DNA from: Limosilactobacillus caviae
GTDB taxonomy: Bacteria > Bacillota > Bacilli > Lactobacillales > Lactobacillaceae
Reading direction: 5' to 3'
Assembly: GCF_014635905.1 (NCBI RefSeq)
Contig: NZ_BMDS01000001.1
Coordinates: 434,001-498,000 of the forward strand
DNA: 64,000 nucleotides
Positions 25,509-34,813 of the stretch are shown one piece after another; the stretch's first letter is position 1; every line of letters begins with the position of its first letter. The notes beneath the pieces are model-generated. The model searched no databases, was not told the DNA's origin, and saw only the letters and a list, made by a program, of their open reading frames with translations. Position numbers and translations under genes: made by a program.

Positions 25509-26277
25509 AAAAGCAATATTAGCAGTAAGCTTCGGGACAACATATCCGGAAACCCGTGAAAAAACAATTGGAGCTACGGAAAAGAAAATTAGTAAAGAGT
25601 TTCCTGATTATGATGTATTCCGCGCGTTTACATCAACGATTGTTCGGAAACGTATCTATAAAAATGAAGGAATCAAAGTTGATAGTATCCAAGAAGCGTT
25701 AGATAAATTAAGAGCGCAGGGTTATGAAGAAGTTTACTTGCAATCTTTGCATATTATTCCGGGAATTGAATACCAATTAGTCCAAAATGCTATCGATGGT
25801 TATTCACCACAATTTAAGAAACTTGTTGCTACTCCGCCATTGCTTGACAAATTTGCGGACTATGAACAGCTGGTTAATTTTTTGAAGAAGCAAAGTGCGT
25901 ATTTACCATCTGGAAAAGCTATTTTATGGATGGGACATGGAACAGCTCATAGTGCCTTTACAACTTATGCTTGCTTAGACCACATGCTTGCAGGAACAAA
26001 AAGCTATGTTGGGGCTGTCGAAAGCTATCCTGATGTTCATGATGAAATTAAGCGGCTAAAACACGCAAAGGTTGAGAAAGTATATATGCAGCCATTGATG
26101 ATGGTGGCAGGAAATCACGCCCATAATGATATGGCATCAGATCAGCCGAACTCTTGGAAGACGATCCTAAAAGAAAATGACATTGTTGGTCATCCTGTAT
26201 TAAAGGGATTGGGTGAGTATGAAGAAATTCAAGAAATGTTTATTGCTAAATTACGAACGACAATTGAGAGGGGATGA
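25501..26277 (+). CDS. cbiK: CbiK, anaerobic cobalt chelatase (sirohydrochlorin cobaltochelatase)
   Basis: A 258-residue class II chelatase that inserts Co2+ into sirohydrochlorin early in the anaerobic pathway. It has AILAVSFGTTYPETREKTIG, the metal histidine in ILWMGHGTAHSAF, and MMVAGNHAHNDMASD with further histidines. It begins with GTG after AAAGGAGG, overlapping cobA-hemD. No signal peptide is seen, so it is cytosolic. Cobalt would come from the CbiMNQO transporter encoded three genes downstream. Confidence 0.95.
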   Translation: MNKKAILAVSFGTTYPETREKTIGATEKKISKEFPDYDVFRAFTSTIVRKRIYKNEGIKVDSIQEALDKLRAQGYEEVYLQSLHIIPGIEYQLVQNAIDGYSPQFKKLVATPPLLDKFADYEQLVNFLKKQSAYLPSGKAILWMGHGTAHSAFTTYACLDHMLAGTKSYVGAVESYPDVHDEIKRLKHAKVEKVYMQPLMMVAGNHAHNDMASDQPNSWKTILKENDIVGHPVLKGLGEYEEIQEMFIAKLRTTIERG

Positions 26278-26282
26278 ATTAG

Positions 26283-26981
26283 GTGGCAAGTTTTTATGGA
26301 ATTGGTGTTGGTCCTGGAGATAGTGAATTATTGACTGTTAAAGCAATCAATACGATCAAGAATTTAGATGTTTTGTATGTACCGCAAGCGCATAAGGGAA
26401 GTAAAAGTGTTGCAGAAAGAATTGCAACCCCATATCTGCCAGCAACATTAGCAATAAAGAAGCGCCATTTTCCAATGGTAAAAGATTGGGATACTAAGAT
26501 GGAGAGTTGGCGTAAGATTGCGGATGAAATTAAAGATGATGTGCAACAAGGAAACAATGTTGGTTTCCTTACACTAGGGGATCCATCCGTTTACAGTACT
26601 TTTAGTTACCTTGCCGACATATTGATACCAGTCATTGATGTTCAAACAATCGCTGGAATTTCATCATTTAGCCAAATTGCAGCTAGCTTATCAATTCCAT
26701 TAATGCTGGATGAGGAATCTCTAGAAGTGGTCCCTGCAACGGCCGATAAGGAAAAGTTAGCAAAGGTAATTGACCTAAATGATAATGTTGTCATTATGAA
26801 AATTGCCACTAATTTTAAGAAAGTTTATCAAATCCTCAAAGAAAGAAAGTTATTAGATAAAACCGTTATTGTCGAAAATGCATCAATGGCTAATCAAAGG
26901 GTGCAACGGTTAACAGAATATTCAGCAAACGACCAGCTACCGTATTTTTCAACCGCGTTATTAAAGAAAAAAGAGGCGTAA
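26283..26981 (+). CDS. cbiL: CbiL, cobalt-factor II C20-methyltransferase
   Basis: A 232-residue tetrapyrrole methylase that methylates C-20. It has FYGIGVGPGDSELLTVKAIN and VGFLTLGDPSVYSTFSYL, typical of CbiL/CobI, and GISSFSQIAASLSIPLM. The start is GTG at 26283, after GAGGGGATG with normal spacing. With CbiK upstream and CbiH it performs consecutive early steps. It lies 2 bp before cbiM. Confidence 0.94.
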   Translation: MASFYGIGVGPGDSELLTVKAINTIKNLDVLYVPQAHKGSKSVAERIATPYLPATLAIKKRHFPMVKDWDTKMESWRKIADEIKDDVQQGNNVGFLTLGDPSVYSTFSYLADILIPVIDVQTIAGISSFSQIAASLSIPLMLDEESLEVVPATADKEKLAKVIDLNDNVVIMKIATNFKKVYQILKERKLLDKTVIVENASMANQRVQRLTEYSANDQLPYFSTALLKKKEA

Positions 26982-26983
26982 TT

Positions 26984-27727
26984 ATGGGAGCATTGAAAAA
27001 ATATCGAAAATTTATGTTATTTTTAGCAATTGGTTTTATTTATACCCTTGCTTATCCGATGACAGCTCACGCAATGCATATCATGGAAGGAATGCTGCCG
27101 CCTAAGTGGTGTATTTTCTGGTTTGTTGTATCCGCACCATTCTTCATTTATGGATTATATCGAATGCACAAGATCGTCAATTCAGATATTCCTAATGCTA
27201 AGGTTATGTTAGCGCTTTGTGGAGCTTTTGTTTTTGTTCTCTCGTCATTAAAACTGCCGTCAGTTACTGGTTCATGTTCTCACCCGACAGGTGTTGGGTT
27301 AGGAACAGTAATGTTTGGCCCAGGTGTTATGTCTGTTTTGGGTGTTATTGTGCTATTATTCCAGGCTTTATTGTTAGCTCATGGTGGATTAACTACTCTT
27401 GGAGCTAATGAATTTTCGATGACCATTGTTGGACCAATAGTTGGGTATGCTGTTTGGAAACTTTGTCGAGCAATGAAGGTTAGACGGTCTATATCATTAT
27501 TCCTTTGTGCAATGTTTGCGGATTGGTCAACATATGTAACAACTGCCTTTCAATTAGCAATTGTTTTTCCAGATCCAAACGGTGGTGTTGGAGCAGCACT
27601 TGTCAAGTTCCTCGGAATTTATGCCGTAACGCAAATTCCATTAGCGATTGCTGAAGGCTTATTAACGGTTATTGTTTACAACTTAGTAATCAGTAATGAT
27701 CTTTGGAAGGAGTCGGCTTTACAATGA
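26984..27727 (+). CDS. cbiM: CbiM, cobalt ECF transporter substrate-capture subunit
   Basis: A 247-residue membrane protein, the core S unit of the cobalt transporter. It has an N-terminal signal-like segment of about 30 residues ending MTAHA, then MHIMEGMLPPKWC. In this family cleavage exposes a Met-His N-terminus, whose His helps bind the metal, and the sequence fits that. VTGSCSHPTGVGLG and LLLAHGGLTTLGANEFSM are conserved CbiM segments. It overlaps cbiN (ATGA) and is followed by cbiQ and cbiO. Confidence 0.95.
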   Translation: MGALKKYRKFMLFLAIGFIYTLAYPMTAHAMHIMEGMLPPKWCIFWFVVSAPFFIYGLYRMHKIVNSDIPNAKVMLALCGAFVFVLSSLKLPSVTGSCSHPTGVGLGTVMFGPGVMSVLGVIVLLFQALLLAHGGLTTLGANEFSMTIVGPIVGYAVWKLCRAMKVRRSISLFLCAMFADWSTYVTTAFQLAIVFPDPNGGVGAALVKFLGIYAVTQIPLAIAEGLLTVIVYNLVISNDLWKESALQ

Positions 27728-28047
27728 AGAAGCGAACAAAGACTAACATCATCTTATTGATCTGTGTTATATTGCTGGTTCTGATTCCATTTATTTTTGT
27801 TAAGGGTGAGTACGGAGGTAGTGATGACCAAGGGACTGAACAAATAAAGAAGTTTGATCCCCATTATAAGGTGTGGGCACAACCCGTTTGGACACCACCA
27901 TCGGGCGAGATTGAAAGCCTCCTTTTTACCGTTCAAGGTTCTTTAGGGACAGGAGTTATTTGTTACTTTATTGGTGTAGCGCATGGCAAGAAAAAAGCGA
28001 GAGAAAATTCTAAGAATAATGGGAAGCAACAAGTCACAGGTAAGTAA
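27724..28047 (+). CDS. cbiN: CbiN, cobalt transporter auxiliary subunit
   Basis: A 107-residue protein with two transmembrane helices (residues 8-24 and about 70-88) joined by an outside loop carrying EYGGSDDQGTEQIKK and the conserved PVWTPPSGEIESLLFTVQ. CbiN associates loosely with CbiM and is needed for metal uptake. TTG at 27703 is in frame upstream, but AAGGAGTCGG precedes the ATG at 27724, which also overlaps the cbiM stop. It ends with a basic tail. Confidence 0.92.
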   Translation: MKKRTKTNIILLICVILLVLIPFIFVKGEYGGSDDQGTEQIKKFDPHYKVWAQPVWTPPSGEIESLLFTVQGSLGTGVICYFIGVAHGKKKARENSKNNGKQQVTGK

Positions 28048-28072
28048 TTAAGAAGAAGGCGGTGACTATTTC

Positions 28073-28750
28073 ATGCTGAGTATTGATAAATATGCTTATG
28101 AAAATCGAATTGTTAACTGGTCACCAAAACTTAAGGCTTTATTATGGCTTGGCGGAATTATTCTTGCTTTTCAACCAATTCAATGGCTGAAATTAGCAGT
28201 TTTGGTAGTAGTTGCAGCAATTACGATTTATGTGACAAAGGTATCTTTTAGGCGCTATCTTAGCTGGTTTTATGCAATTATTCCCTTTGTCCTTTTAAGT
28301 ATTATTGGAATTGTAGTGACGGTTTCTCCGCAACGAAGCGCGCTAATTTGGCCAATAAAATTTGGAAGCGTCTATATTGGGATGGCAAAGGTTATGATGC
28401 CAAAAGCTGGGCAAATGGCGTTGCAGTGTATGACGGCAATTGTTTGCACTTATTGGTTTGCATTAACAACACCGTTTATTCAGATTTTGCAGGTACTCAA
28501 AGCAGCGAGGTTTCCTCGTGTTATGATTGAGGTTACGATGCTAATGTATCGCTTTATCTTTATCTTTGTTGATGCATTCGATCAAATTCATCGAGCACAA
28601 AAACTACGATTCGGATATGATTCCTTTGGACTAATGATTCATTCATCTGGTATTTTAGCGAAGATGCTTTTTGAACAAGTTATTATTAACTATGAAATGA
28701 TGACAAAAGCATTAGATGCTAAATTATATGATGGAGAATTTTATATCTAG
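28073..28750 (+). CDS. cbiQ: CbiQ, cobalt ECF transporter T component
   Basis: A 225-residue membrane coupling protein (EcfT family) with about five hydrophobic segments. The coupling-helix motif LKAARFPRVMIEVTMLMYRF contains an A-R-x-P arginine signature, and a second, AQKLRFGYD, follows. These link CbiM to the ATPase CbiO. It is part of the contiguous cbiMNQO set. Confidence 0.93.
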   Translation: MLSIDKYAYENRIVNWSPKLKALLWLGGIILAFQPIQWLKLAVLVVVAAITIYVTKVSFRRYLSWFYAIIPFVLLSIIGIVVTVSPQRSALIWPIKFGSVYIGMAKVMMPKAGQMALQCMTAIVCTYWFALTTPFIQILQVLKAARFPRVMIEVTMLMYRFIFIFVDAFDQIHRAQKLRFGYDSFGLMIHSSGILAKMLFEQVIINYEMMTKALDAKLYDGEFYI

Positions 28751-28759
28751 GAGGATGCA

Positions 28760-29569
28760 ATGATTGAATTAAAACACCTTAGCTACAGTTATGACGATAG
28801 GGTAAAAATTCTCGATGATATTTCATTAAAGATTGGTGCAGATAATCATAAAGTAATTGGCTTTATGGGTCACAATGGTGCGGGTAAATCAACCCTTTTT
28901 CTTAATTTAGTTGGTGAACTAAAGCCGACTAGCGGAGAAATATTAATTGATGGAGAACCTGTAGAATATTCCAAAAAAGGACTACGTAAACTGCGGCGGA
29001 AAATAGGAATTGTTTTTCAAAATTCAGATCAGCAAATTTTTTATTCAATTGTTAAAGACGATGTTGCTTTTGCACTGCATAATCTTAAAGTTCCTAGCGA
29101 AGAAATAAATAAACGAGTAGAAAAAGTATTAAGTGAACTTGATATTCTACCATTAAAGGAACGACCAATTCAGTATTTAAGCGGCGGTCAGAAAAAAAGA
29201 GTTGCGATTGCTGGAATGATGGTAATTGGTTCAGAATGGATCCTGCTTGATGAGCCAACGTCCGGCCTTGATCCGGATGGTCGAATTAGAATGCAAAAAC
29301 TGATTCAAAAATTAGTAAATAACGGACAGCGAATAATCTTATCAAGCCATGACATGGACTTCATGTATGAGACCTGTGACTACTTCTATTTATTAGGAAA
29401 AGGGAAGATTTTAAAGCAGGGAGATAAGCAAACCGTCTTTGATGATGAACAATTATTGCGGGAAAATAAGCTTGACCAGCCGTGGCTAGTAAAAATTCAC
29501 CAGAAACTGGGCTTGCCATTATACGATAGTGAGCAAGAATTATTTGCGATTGAAGGAAAACATAACTGA
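28760..29569 (+). CDS. cbiO: CbiO, cobalt ECF transporter ATPase
   Basis: A 269-residue ABC ATPase powering cobalt uptake. It has Walker A GHNGAGKSTLFLNL, a Q-loop at IVFQNSDQQIF, the signature LSGGQKKRVAI, Walker B WILLDEPTSGLDPDG and the switch His in LSSHDMDFMYE. It is the last of the transporter genes; 95 bp separate it from cbiP, with only a weak 7-bp hairpin (29602-29628) between, so transcription probably continues. Confidence 0.95.
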   Translation: MIELKHLSYSYDDRVKILDDISLKIGADNHKVIGFMGHNGAGKSTLFLNLVGELKPTSGEILIDGEPVEYSKKGLRKLRRKIGIVFQNSDQQIFYSIVKDDVAFALHNLKVPSEEINKRVEKVLSELDILPLKERPIQYLSGGQKKRVAIAGMMVIGSEWILLDEPTSGLDPDGRIRMQKLIQKLVNNGQRIILSSHDMDFMYETCDYFYLLGKGKILKQGDKQTVFDDEQLLRENKLDQPWLVKIHQKLGLPLYDSEQELFAIEGKHN

Positions 29570-29664
29570 TTTTGGCGAAACCAAATATTAATACACAAGT
29601 TGATGGAGCAGATACAGTTTACTCCATCGGTACATAATTTTATTAAGCTTATGGAGGAATGATC

Positions 29665-31176
29665 ATGTCAGCACAGTCCATAATGTTTCAGGGAACAGCA
29701 TCAGATGCCGGAAAAAGTTGGTTAGCTGCAGCTGTTTGCCGAATATTATCTAATCAAGGGAAAAAAGTTGTTCCATTTAAATCACAGAACATGGCGTTGA
29801 ATTCATTTATTACTGATATTGGTGATGAAATGGGACGGGCACAAGTCTATCAAGCGGAAGCAGCACGGGTAAAACCAGATGTGCGGATGAACCCAATACT
29901 GCTTAAGCCATCAACTGATAAAGATTCGCAAGTAATTGTAATGGGCAAAGTACTTGCTGACATGGATGCTGCAAGCTACTACAAGTTTAAGCCGCAATTA
30001 ATTCCCAAAATAATGGAAGCATATGAAGGACTTGCAAGTGAAAATGATGCGGTAATTTTAGAAGGAGCCGGCAGTCCTGCTGAAATTAATTTAAACGATA
30101 ATGATATCGTTAATATGGGGATGGCCCGAATGGTTGATGCCCCTGTAATTCTTGTTGCCGACATTGACAAAGGCGGCGTATTTGCTTCTATTTACGGAAC
30201 CATTAAATTAATGCCGCCAGAAGATCAGCGACGGATTAAAGGGATTATTATTAATAAGTTCCGGGGCGATAAAAGTTTACTTGAACCGGGGAACAAGATG
30301 ATTGAAAAATTAACGGGAGTACCTGTTATTGGTGTCTTACCGATGAGTGACATCGATATTGATGAGGAAGATAGTGTTTCATTAACTCGGAAGTCGCGTC
30401 AAAAAGAAGCGGGGAAAGCATTGGACGTTGCTGTGATTGATCTTGATAAAATTTCTAATTTTACCGATGTTCATAGTCTTGAAATCCAACCGGACGTATC
30501 TGTTCGTTACGTTGTAAAAGCAGACGAATTAGGTACGCCAGACCTTCTAATTCTCCCTGGAAGCAAGAATACAAATGAGGACCTTGCTGCTCTTAAAAAG
30601 AATGGGCTATATGAAGAAATTTTACGAGCACACCAAGATGGTAGTAAGGTGGTTGGTATTTGTGGCGGTTATCAAATCCTTGGTCGAAAACTTTATGATC
30701 CCGAAGCAATTGAATCACCAATTAAGGAACAAGCAGGTTTGGGGCTGCTTGACACGGAAACAACCTTTAACGAGCAAAAGACAACAACACAGGCCGTTGC
30801 CAAAAGAAAGAATTATACATTAAAGGGTTACGAAATTCATATGGGGACTACTAAATTAGGCCTAAATGCAACGCCTTTCTCTGTTATTTATACGACTAAC
30901 GGTCAATCAGAGTCGCGGGAAGACGGGGCGGTTAGTAGCGATGGAACCGTAATGGGGACTTATCTTCATGGAATTTTTGATAATCCTTATTGGACGCGGC
31001 ATTTTTTGAACAAAATTAGGACAAGCAAGGGTTTAGCGCCACTTGTTAACACTAATGTTTCGATTAGCGATTATAAAGATCAGCAATATGAGAAACTTGC
31101 TCAATTATTTGAACAAAATGTTGATATGGAAAAGTTTGAACAGATTTTGCATGATTCAACAAAAAGTAAAGGGTGA
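29665..31176 (+). CDS. cbiP: CbiP, cobyric acid synthase
   Basis: A 503-residue glutamine-dependent amidotransferase that amidates side chains b, d, e and g of adenosylcobyrinic a,c-diamide. It has the ATP-site IMFQGTASDAGKSWLAAAVC, CbiP-typical VPFKSQNMALNSF and EGAGSPAEINLND, and the C-terminal glutaminase Cys in VVGICGGYQILG. The ATG at 29659 is too close to GGAGG, so the start at 29665 was preferred. It acts on the adenosylated product and thus depends on a PduO-type enzyme. Confidence 0.95.
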   Translation: MSAQSIMFQGTASDAGKSWLAAAVCRILSNQGKKVVPFKSQNMALNSFITDIGDEMGRAQVYQAEAARVKPDVRMNPILLKPSTDKDSQVIVMGKVLADMDAASYYKFKPQLIPKIMEAYEGLASENDAVILEGAGSPAEINLNDNDIVNMGMARMVDAPVILVADIDKGGVFASIYGTIKLMPPEDQRRIKGIIINKFRGDKSLLEPGNKMIEKLTGVPVIGVLPMSDIDIDEEDSVSLTRKSRQKEAGKALDVAVIDLDKISNFTDVHSLEIQPDVSVRYVVKADELGTPDLLILPGSKNTNEDLAALKKNGLYEEILRAHQDGSKVVGICGGYQILGRKLYDPEAIESPIKEQAGLGLLDTETTFNEQKTTTQAVAKRKNYTLKGYEIHMGTTKLGLNATPFSVIYTTNGQSESREDGAVSSDGTVMGTYLHGIFDNPYWTRHFLNKIRTSKGLAPLVNTNVSISDYKDQQYEKLAQLFEQNVDMEKFEQILHDSTKSKG

Positions 31177-31181
31177 TTAAG

Positions 31182-31643
31182 ATGATGGAAGCACCATATC
31201 CGATTATTTTAAATTTGGCGAAAAAAAACGTAGCAGTAATTGGTGGCGGAAAAGTTGCCTATCGTAAAATTAAAAAATTGCTCTTGGCTGGTGTAGTACC
31301 GACAGTTATTAGTCCTGAGTTAGTTGCGAATATTGATCAAGCTAAGATTAACTGGATTCAGGATATTTATCGGCGGAAATATGTTGAAGAGATGGATATT
31401 ATTATTGCATGTACAAATGACGCGCAGGTTAACGACCGTGTCAAAGCGGAGGCAACACATTTTCAATTAGTAAATAATACTAGTGATAAAACTAATTCTG
31501 ATTTTTATAATTTAGCAACACTTAGCTCAGATGATATGTTTATCAGTATTTCGACAATGGGAAAATCACCCAGTGTTGCTAAAAAAATGAAAAATGAGAT
31601 TAAAGAATGGGTTAGTAAGAGATTTCATAAGGAGTTTGAATAA
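31182..31643 (+). CDS. Precorrin-2 dehydrogenase (SirC-like), short form
   Basis: A 153-residue NAD-dependent precorrin-2 dehydrogenase that makes sirohydrochlorin for CbiK. The N-terminal NVAVIGGGKVAYRKIKKLL is the dinucleotide-binding motif, and ACTNDAQVNDRVKAEA and NSDFYNLATLSSDDMFISIST are typical of Met8p/CysG-N/SirC. It lacks the C-terminal helical domain of the bifunctional chelatase, so it is dehydrogenase only. A GTG at 31173 overlapping the cbiP stop is an alternative start. It opens a hem sub-block (hemA, C, B, L follow). Confidence 0.9.
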   Translation: MMEAPYPIILNLAKKNVAVIGGGKVAYRKIKKLLLAGVVPTVISPELVANIDQAKINWIQDIYRRKYVEEMDIIIACTNDAQVNDRVKAEATHFQLVNNTSDKTNSDFYNLATLSSDDMFISISTMGKSPSVAKKMKNEIKEWVSKRFHKEFE

Positions 31644-31645
31644 GA

Positions 31646-32911
31646 ATGTATTTGATGTGTGTGAGTTTGAATTATCATCAATTACCAATTGAATTACGAG
31701 AGAAATTTTCTTTTTCGGCTGACGAGATTCTCAAAGCCAATAGGTTGCTTAATGCGGAAAAGAGTATTTTAGAAAACTTGTTGATTTCAACCTGTAATCG
31801 GACTGAAATCTATGCGGTAGTAGACCAGGTTCATACGGGTCGTTATTACATTAAACGTTTTTTAGCGGAGTGGTTCCATTATACGGTAGAAGAATTTAAT
31901 CAGTATGTTTCAATTACCACCAAGGATGATGCTGCAAGTCATCTTTTCCGAGTAATTGTGGGGCTAGATTCTTTAATTAAAGGTGAGCCACAGATCTTGG
32001 GACAGATGAAAAATGCATTTCAAGTTGCAACAGATCAAGGAACAACCGGAGTAATATTGAATCATCTGTTTCGGCAGGCAATTACATTCTCTAAAAGAAT
32101 GCATACAGAGTATCGGGTAAGTGAACTGGCTCAGTCTTCTGGTCAAGCAGGATTACATCAAATTAAAAGCGATTTTGGTTCATTAGAAGGTAAGAGTTTG
32201 GCGGTAATTGGGTTAGGACATATTGGTAAACATACTGCTTATAATGCTAGTAACATGGGTTTTAGCAAAGTTTTACTATTGAACCGCACGGACCAGAAAG
32301 CTGAACAGATTGCTAACGAGTTGCAAGGAGTAGTGGAGGCACGACCATTTAGCCAGTTAGATTCAGTGATGGCAGAGGTTGATGCTGCTGTTTTTGCTGC
32401 TTCAGTAAAAGAGCCACTATATCGGGTAACCGATGATCGTCAGCAAGTGATTGTTGATTTGGGTGTTCCACGAAATGTCGCCTATGATAGTGAATCCGCC
32501 AATTACTATGATATTGATAATTTGCACTCAATATTAGAAACGAATGACACCAAGAAAAATCAAATGTTAAATCAAATTGCTAAAGAAATTCCCCTTGAAG
32601 TTAACAACTTTTATGTTTGGGAAAAGCAATTGCATATTGTTCCTGTAATTAGAGGGCTTCGTGAGCATTCATTAAAAATTGAAGGAGAAGCATATGATAG
32701 TCTTCTACGTAAATTACCAGAATTAAATGCCCATGAACGTAAAGTGATTAGTAAGCATATGAAGAGTATCATTAACCAGATGATTAAGGGACCAATCAAA
32801 GAGATCAAAGAGTTATCAGTAACGCCAGGAGCGACAGCGGATATTGACTTTTTCTGTAAAATCTTTGGGATGGACAATTTAAAGGTGGAGAATCAAGAAA
32901 ATGACAGATAA
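31646..32911 (+). CDS. hemA: HemA, glutamyl-tRNA reductase
   Basis: A 421-residue NADPH-dependent reductase that turns glutamyl-tRNA into glutamate-1-semialdehyde, the first step to 5-aminolevulinate. It has the active-site cysteine in LLISTCNRTEIYAV, GLDSLIKGEPQILGQMKNAF, and the NADPH-binding LAVIGLGHIGKHTAYNA. The C-terminal dimerisation helices are present. It overlaps hemC by 11 bp. In an organism without heme synthesis this supplies tetrapyrrole for cobamide only. Confidence 0.95.
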   Translation: MYLMCVSLNYHQLPIELREKFSFSADEILKANRLLNAEKSILENLLISTCNRTEIYAVVDQVHTGRYYIKRFLAEWFHYTVEEFNQYVSITTKDDAASHLFRVIVGLDSLIKGEPQILGQMKNAFQVATDQGTTGVILNHLFRQAITFSKRMHTEYRVSELAQSSGQAGLHQIKSDFGSLEGKSLAVIGLGHIGKHTAYNASNMGFSKVLLLNRTDQKAEQIANELQGVVEARPFSQLDSVMAEVDAAVFAASVKEPLYRVTDDRQQVIVDLGVPRNVAYDSESANYYDIDNLHSILETNDTKKNQMLNQIAKEIPLEVNNFYVWEKQLHIVPVIRGLREHSLKIEGEAYDSLLRKLPELNAHERKVISKHMKSIINQMIKGPIKEIKELSVTPGATADIDFFCKIFGMDNLKVENQENDR

Positions 32912-33818
32912 AGTAATTGTTGGTAGTCGGAAAAGTAAGCTGGCAATGGCGCAAACCAAGCTAGTGATTGCATCGCTTAAGGAACTTTTTCCGACAACAC
33001 AATTTGAAATTAAGAATGTTATTACTGAAGGTGATCGTAATCAGCAAGCAAGCTTAGCTAAAATTGGTGGGAAGGGTGTTTTTGTAAAAGAGATTGAAGA
33101 AGAGCTGAAAAACTGTACCATTGATTTTGCTGTTCATAGTCTTAAGGATGTAATGCCTGTACTGCCTGATGAATTAACACTTGGCGCCTTCCCTAAACGA
33201 GTATCGCCATTTGATTGCTTGGTGAGTCGGCAGAAAATTACAAGTCTTAACAGTCTGCCACATGGAGCACGAATTGGGACTAATAGCCTACGCCGGCAGG
33301 GACAATTATTGAATCTCCGTCCAGATTTAAAAATTATCCCAATTAGGGGTAATATAGATACTAGGTTAAAGAAAATCGACACGGAAAACCTTACTGGGGT
33401 TATTTTAGCTGAGGCAGGATTAGAGCGCTTGAACATTGATCTAAGTGACTACCATAAGCTGTCACTAAAAGATAGTATTATTCCAGCTGTTGGCCAGGGC
33501 TGCCTCGCTATTGAATGCAGAAAAGCTGATGAAAAAGTTCTTAAAATGCTTAGTCAGATTAATGACTCAGAATCAACACAGTGTATTCATATCGAACGAG
33601 AATTCATGCGTGAGTTAGGGGGAAGCTGTAATTTCCCAATTGGTGGGCATGCTTACTTACAGGACCAGCAGATTGTTTTTGACGGGTTAATAGCATCCCC
33701 TAATGGTGAACACTTAATTAAAGAAGTAGCAGTTCCTGCCAATAAGCCTGGAGTCGGCAAGATGGTTGCTGATCAGTTATTGGCTAAGGATAATTTTGGA
33801 ATTATTGAAGGAGATTAG
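32901..33818 (+). CDS. hemC: HemC, hydroxymethylbilane synthase (porphobilinogen deaminase)
   Basis: A 305-residue enzyme that polymerises four porphobilinogens. It has the opening [16 protein letters not shown], the substrate site [45 protein letters not shown] and the dipyrromethane-cofactor cysteine in [13 protein letters not shown]. It overlaps hemA by 11 bp and is followed 5 bp later by hemB. The length is normal. Confidence 0.96.
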   Translation: MTDKVIVGSRKSKLAMAQTKLVIASLKELFPTTQFEIKNVITEGDRNQQASLAKIGGKGVFVKEIEEELKNCTIDFAVHSLKDVMPVLPDELTLGAFPKRVSPFDCLVSRQKITSLNSLPHGARIGTNSLRRQGQLLNLRPDLKIIPIRGNIDTRLKKIDTENLTGVILAEAGLERLNIDLSDYHKLSLKDSIIPAVGQGCLAIECRKADEKVLKMLSQINDSESTQCIHIEREFMRELGGSCNFPIGGHAYLQDQQIVFDGLIASPNGEHLIKEVAVPANKPGVGKMVADQLLAKDNFGIIEGD

Positions 33819-33823
33819 TAATA

Positions 33824-34795
33824 ATGTTGCAATTTGATCGTCATCGTCGTTTACGTACTAGCGCTGCAATGCGAGATTTGGTAAGAGAAACTCATTTAAA
33901 TAAAGATGATTTAATTATGCCGGTTTTCGTGGACGCAACAATCAACGGCAAAGAAGAAATTCCGTCAATGCCGGGAATTTACCGGTATAGTCTTGATACC
34001 ATTTTGGATGAAATCAAGGAAATCGTGGACCTTGGTATTAAATCAATTATTATTTTTGGTGTTCCAGAGAAAAAAGACGAGGTTGGAACCGGCGCTTGGG
34101 AAGAGAATGGTATTGTCCAACAAGCGATTCGGTTAATCAAGAAAAACTATCCTGAATTAATCGTAATTGCAGATACCTGCTTATGTGAATACACCAGCAC
34201 CGGTCACTGCGGAATTCTTAAAGACGGAATAGTCTTAAACGATGAATCCTTAGAATATCTTACTAAAACAGCAGTTAGCCAAGTGGCAGCCGGTGCGGAT
34301 ATTATTGCGCCATCAAATGCAATGGACGGTTATGTCGCTGCTATTCGTCAAGGATTAGATGAAGCAGGATTCAAGAACACACCAATTATGTCCTATGCGG
34401 TTAAGTTTGCTTCTTCATTCTACGGTCCATTCCGTGACGCAGCAGATGGTTCGCCAAAGGAAGGGCCAAAAGATCGTAAAACTTATCAAATGGACCCAGC
34501 AAATCGTTTAGAAGCCTTACGGGAAGTAGCAAGTGATGAAAAAGAAGGTGCTGATTTTGTAATGGTAAAGCCAGCGATGGCCTTCCTTGATGTAATGCGT
34601 GAAGTTCGCAATCATACCCTTTTACCGTTAGTTGCATACAATGTCTCTGGTGAATATGCAATGGTCAAGGCAGCAGCAGCTAATGGCTGGATTAATGAAG
34701 ACCAAATTGTTTATGAAAGCCTAGTAGGGATGAAGCGTGCAGGTGCTGACCTGATTATTACTTACTTTGCTAAAGATGTTGCTAAAAAGCTCTAA
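33824..34795 (+). CDS. hemB: HemB, delta-aminolevulinic acid dehydratase (porphobilinogen synthase)
   Basis: A 323-residue enzyme condensing two 5-aminolevulinates to porphobilinogen. It has the zinc-type cysteine cluster in [14 protein letters not shown], the first active lysine in [16 protein letters not shown] and the Schiff-base lysine in [14 protein letters not shown]. The three cysteines identify it as the Zn-dependent class rather than the Mg class. It lies between hemC and hemL on the same strand. Confidence 0.96.
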   Translation: MLQFDRHRRLRTSAAMRDLVRETHLNKDDLIMPVFVDATINGKEEIPSMPGIYRYSLDTILDEIKEIVDLGIKSIIIFGVPEKKDEVGTGAWEENGIVQQAIRLIKKNYPELIVIADTCLCEYTSTGHCGILKDGIVLNDESLEYLTKTAVSQVAAGADIIAPSNAMDGYVAAIRQGLDEAGFKNTPIMSYAVKFASSFYGPFRDAADGSPKEGPKDRKTYQMDPANRLEALREVASDEKEGADFVMVKPAMAFLDVMREVRNHTLLPLVAYNVSGEYAMVKAAAANGWINEDQIVYESLVGMKRAGADLIITYFAKDVAKKL

Positions 34796-34813
34796 TATAA
34801 GGTGGTTATTATT

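Noticed and set aside
29602-29628. Hairpin between cbiO and cbiP
   Set aside because: Only a 7-bp stem with a 13-base loop and no T run; not convincing as a terminator.
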